A stretch of DNA of 9,748 nt from Pseudomonadota bacterium (GTDB lineage Bacteria; Pseudomonadota; Alphaproteobacteria; Azospirillales; Azospirillaceae), in the NCBI GenBank assembly GCA_023416195.1, contig JAEZID010000036.1, positions 1 to 9,748 on the forward strand, in the 5' to 3' direction. A model generated the notes under the pieces. That model made no database searches, had not been told where the DNA came from, and worked only from the letters and a program-made list of their open reading frames with translations. Numbering within the stretch: position 1 is the stretch's first letter; each line of letters starts with the position of its first letter. Positions 6,296 to 9,748 of the stretch are shown one piece after another. The position numbers and the translations under genes were made by a program.

Positions 6296-7552
6296 TCAAG
6301 CCTCCACCAGGGTGCGGTGGATGGGTCCGTTCACCAGGGCGCGCCCATCCCCTCTTGCCCCGCCCCAATCGCCCCCATCCCAACCGTCGGCGTTCGTCAA
6401 CGCCGGCAAGGCCACCGACACAAGTTCGGCTTGATAAGGCTCCGGCCGGTCCGTTGCCGCAAGGGTTTGGAGAAGCTTCCTCAGGCCGATCCTCAACGGC
6501 GTTTCCAGCCATTCCCTCGACGGGGATGTCCGGAGCATCGCGGTCAGCTTCGCGTAGGCGATCCCTTCGACGTCCACGCTGGCCTTTCCGATCAGATGGC
6601 GGACCAGCATGAGCGAGGATTGTTCGTAGGCCCACGCCCTTCGGCTTTGCGCATTCCGGAAATGCGTGTCGCCGTAATGCACGGAATCGAAGCGGATCGT
6701 CTGTTCGGAGAAGTGGCTGTTGCGTTTCATCTCGAAAAGGAAACGCTCGACGGTGTCCTTGCTCCGGTTGGCCGCCGCCAGGCCGTACAGCCCCATCCTG
6801 AGGGCTCCCAGATCGTTTTCCGTCTGGACGTGCCGCGCGGCGATGCAGTCCTGCACCAAATCCTGGTCCTTCCGGTGACCGTAGCGGGCCAGGATGTGCA
6901 GGGCGTGCTGGCGGCAAAGGTCGGTCAACGGCTTTGCGGAGGGCTTGGACAGCGCCTGCCGTCTCATGAATTCCAGGATCTCGTCGCTCGCGAACAAGGC
7001 TTCGGATGACTGCGTGAAGTTTTGTGGCAGCCCAATTACCGAACCGATCAGGATATTTTGCGGAAATTGCAGATGAAGGTGAATGTTGTCCGGCGATATG
7101 ATGTCCTTTTCGCAGGAAAAAAAGTTTCGCAGCCATCGGATCATCATGCAGGCGGCGGCAATGCCTTTCCGAATGTCCTTCAGGCGCTCACCTTCGTTCC
7201 AGTAGGAATTTTCCGGAACGGCGCCCTGAATTGACCTGACGATGGCATCCCCGATCAGGTTGGTGGACACGGGAAAGTCATCGGCCGGTATCTTGTCGAG
7301 ATACCTGAACAGATCCTGTATCTGCGAATGACATTCCCGCGTATCGATGATGCACTCGACCTCTTCACCGGTAAGGCCGAGGGCCGCGCCCAAATTGTTG
7401 ATCGCATAGGTCGGGATGGGCTCCCGTCCTTTCAGCCACTTGTTAAGCTGGCTTTGACAACAGTCCAACTCCTGCGACAGGGTGCGCTGGCTGATTCCAC
7501 AGCGGACGATATGATCGCTTAGCCGGTCCGCTGCGGATTGCAGGTTGAGCAT
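6296..7552 (-). CDS. XRE-type HTH regulator with a long helical C-terminal domain, unidentified family
   Basis: A 418-residue protein. Residues 5-65 form an XRE/Cro-like HTH: CGISQRTLSQELDC then CQSQLNKWLKG is a helix-turn-helix with a typical NKWLKG recognition end. The remaining 340 residues look mainly helical (for example 130-147, 208-263), with scattered cysteines and no catalytic motif that I recognise; helical repeats of the TPR/HEAT sort are possible. The C-terminus is Gly/Asp-rich. The ATG at 7552 is preferred because GAGAGGGG lies seven bases upstream; the frame extends to a TTG at 7603 without a ribosome site. Its 5' half is near 47% GC in a 60-bp sample (7081-7140), well below the neighbours. 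It converges on the oxygenase/amidotransferase pair and is a candidate regulator of it. Confidence 0.72.
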   Translation of the reverse strand: MLNLQSAADRLSDHIVRCGISQRTLSQELDCCQSQLNKWLKGREPIPTYAINNLGAALGLTGEEVECIIDTRECHSQIQDLFRYLDKIPADDFPVSTNLIGDAIVRSIQGAVPENSYWNEGERLKDIRKGIAAACMMIRWLRNFFSCEKDIISPDNIHLHLQFPQNILIGSVIGLPQNFTQSSEALFASDEILEFMRRQALSKPSAKPLTDLCRQHALHILARYGHRKDQDLVQDCIAARHVQTENDLGALRMGLYGLAAANRSKDTVERFLFEMKRNSHFSEQTIRFDSVHYGDTHFRNAQSRRAWAYEQSSLMLVRHLIGKASVDVEGIAYAKLTAMLRTSPSREWLETPLRIGLRKLLQTLAATDRPEPYQAELVSVALPALTNADGWDGGDWGGARGDGRALVNGPIHRTLVEA

Positions 7553-7620
7553 TGGCACACCCCTCTCTTTCCAGCAGTCGTCAATGCATCTATACATATG
7601 CAAGCGATATCCAATATAAT

Positions 7621-7650
7621 ATTATGGTCGCATGCAGACTCAAGCATCAA
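7621..7650 (-). promoter_or_regulatory. Putative promoter of the HTH regulator
   Basis: On the minus strand TTGATG (7650-7645) is followed after 18 bp by CATAAT (7626-7621). These match the sigma-70 hexamers at four and five of six positions. Transcription would begin near 7614, giving a leader of about 60 nt to the ATG at 7552. A perfect palindrome ATAATATTAT (7616-7625) overlaps the -10 box. Confidence 0.4.
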
Positions 7651-7667
7651 AGCCATTATGGACGTAT
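7621..7667. repeat. Direct repeat ATTATGG-N-CG-N-AT around the regulator promoter
   Basis: ATTATGGTCGCAT (7621-7633) and ATTATGGACGTAT (7655-7667) agree at 11 of 13 bases and start 34 bp apart, close to three helical turns. One overlaps the proposed -10 and the other lies just upstream of the -35 hexamer. A third ATTATGG is at 7988-7994, nearer the nuclease gene. They could be operator sites, most simply for the HTH protein itself. Confidence 0.4.
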
Positions 7668-7895
7668 TTTGATCAATTTGAGAGATCAAGACAAACGATT
7701 TGATTTCTAATGATTTAATTGAATAATAATTGAGAGCTTCGAACAGTAATTCATAAAATCAAGGCGACTTCATCATCCAGCCTTGCGCCGCATGGTGAAG
7801 ACACGGGATGCGCAGAGGCGACCGTCGCCGGAGGAAGAAACCTGCTGGGCGGGAGCGAATTCCACCACACGGAAACTTCCACTTACCATCCTGAA

Positions 7896-7909
7896 AAAAT
7901 TCGAATTTT
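7896..7909. promoter_or_regulatory. 14-bp perfect palindrome, possible operator
   Basis: AAAATTCGAATTTT is its own reverse complement. It lies 150 bp upstream of the recombination nuclease gene in an otherwise unexplained stretch. A perfect palindrome without a loop suits a dimeric DNA-binding protein better than an RNA hairpin. The cognate protein is unknown. Confidence 0.35.
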
Positions 7910-8058
7910 CGATCCTTACGGCCACGCCTCAGGTTCTCTTTTTGTTCTTGAATCCTGCATGTTCGCAGCCCATATTCGGCATCCGGCATTATGGTTAACG
8001 CCGGGGTGCTGCGAGAGCGCATCACGACCGAACGGGCGGCTTGGGGGCCGGCAGGGGA

Positions 8059-9042
8059 ATGGCGATTTCGGACGCGCAGCGCGCCGCGCGGGCAGGGCGT
8101 GTCGGGTCTTCCGACGCTGGCCGCGTCATGGCGGGCGATTGGCTGGCGCTGTGGCGCGAGAAGACCGGGCGCGCCGAACCGGCCAACCTGGACCTCGTCG
8201 CCGCCGTTCAGATCGGCATCGCCACCGAACATTTGCACCCGCGCTTCGTCGAGCACGCCACCGGCCTGCGCTGCGTGGCGGCGGAGGAGACCTGGAGCCA
8301 CCCGGACCATGACTGGATGGTTGCGCACCCCGACTTCCTGACCTGGGAGAATGGGGAGAACGGGCAGACCGCGACCGCGCCGGACATGGTGGTGGAGGCC
8401 AAATTCTCCGGCGGCTTCCAGTCGGACGCGGAACTGGCGCAACGCTACCACTGGCAGCTTCAGCACCAGTTCACGGTGATGGGAATGGACCGTGGGCTGT
8501 TGTCGATCCTGCGCCCGAACGGGCACGCGATCGTGCGCGTTCGCAGGGTGGAGGAGGACTGCGAGGCGCTGCTGGAGAACCTGACCGCCTTCTGGTGGCA
8601 CGTCGCCAACGACGTGGAGCCGAGCGATCCGCTGCCCTTCGACGCGCCGGTCTACGAGACACGGCGGGTGGTCGACATGGCACGGCACAACCGCTTCGCC
8701 GCGCTGGCCGCCGTGCTGGTGGAGCAGCGCTCGACGGCGCTGGCGGTGAAGGAGGCGGAGGCCGCCCTGAAGGCGCTGATGCCGTCGGACGCCCGCCTCG
8801 CCTTCTTCGCCGGGGACGAGCCGGGGCGCGGCCTGTACCTCGCCCGCGACCGCGAGGGCCGGCTGTCGCTTCGCTACGGCGCGCCGCCCAGGCGGGCGCT
8901 GGAGACCGCCGAACCGTGGGAGCCGTCCATGGCCGTTCTGTCCCCTGACCCGAGCCTGGACGCTGTTCTCGGGGGCGGCTGGGGCGAGGGGAGAGACGAG
9001 ACGAACCTGATGAGCAAAGGACCCGACCGATGGGACGAATGA
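8059..9042 (+). CDS. YqaJ-like viral recombinase/exonuclease
   Basis: A 327-residue protein of the YqaJ/lambda-exonuclease type (PF09588) in its first 200 residues. GRVGSSDAGRVM near the N-terminus matches the conserved GxSD region. Glu57, Asp92 (AHPDFLT) and Glu113/Lys115 (VEAKF) form the D...ExK catalytic set of the PD-(D/E)XK fold. QRYHWQLQHQFTVMGMDRG is the usual helix after the active site. Such enzymes resect 5' strands to make 3' tails for annealing. Residues 210-327 are a family-variable tail. The ATG at 8059 is chosen because MAISDAQRAARAGR resembles family starts; GGGGG at 8043-8047 is a plausible ribosome site, and a TTG at 8041 is the alternative. Its stop overlaps the next gene, an annealing protein, as in phage recombination modules. 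Confidence 0.85.
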   Translation: MAISDAQRAARAGRVGSSDAGRVMAGDWLALWREKTGRAEPANLDLVAAVQIGIATEHLHPRFVEHATGLRCVAAEETWSHPDHDWMVAHPDFLTWENGENGQTATAPDMVVEAKFSGGFQSDAELAQRYHWQLQHQFTVMGMDRGLLSILRPNGHAIVRVRRVEEDCEALLENLTAFWWHVANDVEPSDPLPFDAPVYETRRVVDMARHNRFAALAAVLVEQRSTALAVKEAEAALKALMPSDARLAFFAGDEPGRGLYLARDREGRLSLRYGAPPRRALETAEPWEPSMAVLSPDPSLDAVLGGGWGEGRDETNLMSKGPDRWDE

Positions 9043-9748
9043 GCAAGACCGACACCGTCGCCGAAGCCGAAAAGGCCGAGAGCAAGGCCGAGCCGAAGGT
9101 CACCGGTTCCAAGGCGCACGGGGCGACGGAGGCGGCGGCGAAGGAGGTGGCGGCCGCCGCCGGTTCCTCCCCCAAATTCGACAACATGCACCTGTGGAAC
9201 AAGCTGAAGCGGACGGACCCGAAGGCGACCAAGCCCTTCACCCGTTCCGGCGGCTTCCGCGGCACGCAGATCGACCCGACGTGGCGTTTGCAGATGATGA
9301 CCGAGGTGTTCGGTCCGGTTGGCAAGGGCTGGGGCTATGAACAGGTGGACTGGACCATCGCCGAGCGCATGGTCTTCATCTGCGCCCGCGTCTGGTACGT
9401 CGACCCGGAGACCGGCGAGAAGTGCTTCACAGGCCCGCAGTGGGGCGGCACCGAGATGGTCCGCCGCCGCAACGGCATCGAGGCGCCGGACGACGAGTGC
9501 TTCAAGATGTCGATGACCGACGCGGTGGGCAAATGTCTCGTCCAGATCGGCCTCGCCGCCGACATCCACATGGGCCAGTACGACGACAGCAAGTACCGGG
9601 AGGAGTCGGAAGCGTTCTACGCCGCCAAGGCCAACCCGGACCTGCAACCCGCCGCCATCGCCGCCTTCGAGGAGGAGGTCCGCAAGCGCCTGAACGCCTG
9701 CCTCGACCTCGACGACCTGGAGGAGGTCTGGCGGTCCGGCGTCGGCAC
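9030..9748 (+). CDS. Phage-type single-strand annealing protein (Rad52-superfamily, Sak3-like), 3' end missing
   Basis: The first 239 residues are visible and the window ends inside the gene. Residues 5-47 are Ala/Glu/Lys-rich and probably disordered. From residue 53 the core reads NMHLWNKLKRTDPKATKPF, then GGFRGTQIDPTWRLQ, TEVFGPVGKGWGYE, a strand-rich segment, then SMTDAVGKCLVQIGLAADIHMG with YDDSKY. This pattern matches, from memory, phage annealing proteins of the Rad52 superfamily; the exact subfamily is not certain. It would coat the single strands made by the YqaJ-like nuclease and anneal them. AAAGGA eight bases upstream selects the ATG at 9030, overlapping the nuclease gene by 13 bp; an ATG at 9039 is the alternative. 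Coupled translation is likely. Confidence 0.75.
   Translation, partial: MGRMSKTDTVAEAEKAESKAEPKVTGSKAHGATEAAAKEVAAAAGSSPKFDNMHLWNKLKRTDPKATKPFTRSGGFRGTQIDPTWRLQMMTEVFGPVGKGWGYEQVDWTIAERMVFICARVWYVDPETGEKCFTGPQWGGTEMVRRRNGIEAPDDECFKMSMTDAVGKCLVQIGLAADIHMGQYDDSKYREESEAFYAAKANPDLQPAAIAAFEEEVRKRLNACLDLDDLEEVWRSGVG

Larger units (their letters stand above)
7553..8058. other. AT-rich 506-bp intergenic region between divergent genes
   Basis: No convincing gene is seen. The stretch 7621-7740 has 39 G+C in 120 bases, the lowest in the window. It holds a likely minus-strand promoter, ATTATGG repeats, TTGATCAA (7669-7676) with a further GATCAA at 7684-7689, and two AATTGA copies (7717-7722, 7728-7733). 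From about 7780 it turns GC-rich again, with an inverted repeat GGCGAC-C-GTCGCC (7817-7829) and a 14-bp palindrome at 7896-7909. The GC-rich part could be a gene remnant, but no family was recognisable on either strand. A boundary of an integrated element may lie here; no attachment repeat could be confirmed. Confidence 0.6.

Noticed and set aside
7553..7603. A TTG-initiated 17-residue extension of the HTH regulator
   Set aside because: No Shine-Dalgarno sequence precedes the TTG, the segment lies between the proposed promoter and the well-placed ATG, and HTH similarity starts only after the ATG.
7717..7733. AATTGA repeats as a replication origin or attachment core
   Set aside because: Two six-base copies in AT-rich DNA are expected by chance, and no DnaA boxes, longer iterons or integrase gene accompany them.
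7783..7998. A 71-codon plus-strand open frame in the intergenic region
   Set aside because: No ribosome site, no recognisable domain, and mixed base composition across the frame; a random open frame or gene remnant is more likely.
8041..8058. TTG start six codons upstream for the YqaJ-like protein
   Set aside because: The added residues (MGAGRG) are not family-like and no ribosome site precedes the TTG, although the AGGGGA directly against the ATG at 8059 leaves some doubt.
7759..8688. A 309-codon minus-strand open frame over the nuclease gene and intergenic region
   Set aside because: It is antisense to the YqaJ-like gene, with an arginine-rich shadow composition and no domain.

Overview
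The window is high-GC DNA (GC-rich third codon positions almost throughout) with gene families typical of Alphaproteobacteria. A Rhodospirillales member such as Azospirillum fits best, but the genus is an inference. One specific support is a textbook alphaproteobacterial LexA box (GTTC-N7-GTTC) at 3703-3717. It holds ten complete genes and two partial genes.

Left part, 1-2505: the 3' end of an unidentified plus-strand gene converges on a minus-strand cluster read right to left. The cluster encodes an exported LprI/DUF1311-type protein (2505-1828), a YbjQ/UPF0145 protein (1793-1473) and an exported MetX-like alpha/beta-hydrolase (1385-189). Just ahead of the hydrolase start, an 11-bp perfect inverted repeat would pair the whole Shine-Dalgarno sequence with an upstream complement.

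Middle, 2506-4406: a short plus-strand operon encodes a four-helix DUF2269 membrane protein and a MarR regulator. Two identical near-palindromes (ATAGC-TT-GCTAT) sit over a TATAAT box in its promoter and are the obvious MarR operators. A HTH/S24 (LexA/CI-like) regulator follows, with the LexA box 53 bp upstream of its start; it keeps the catalytic serine but has no visible catalytic lysine.

Right-centre, 4528-7780: an AurF-type diiron N-oxygenase with all seven expected metal ligands is followed by a class I glutamine amidotransferase. A convergent gene encodes a 418-residue protein with an N-terminal XRE-type HTH and a long, apparently helical C-terminal part. Its 5' half and promoter are markedly AT-rich compared with the surroundings, suggesting acquisition by transfer. 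No scaffold-building enzyme (NRPS, PKS, ligase) lies in the window, so the oxygenase and amidotransferase form an orphan pair of unknown product.

Right end, 7553-9748: a 506-bp intergenic stretch leads into a phage-type recombination pair, a YqaJ/lambda-exo-like nuclease overlapping a single-strand-annealing protein cut by the window end. This marks the edge of a prophage, integrative element or plasmid recombination module. No tRNA, rRNA, insertion sequence or CRISPR array was seen.
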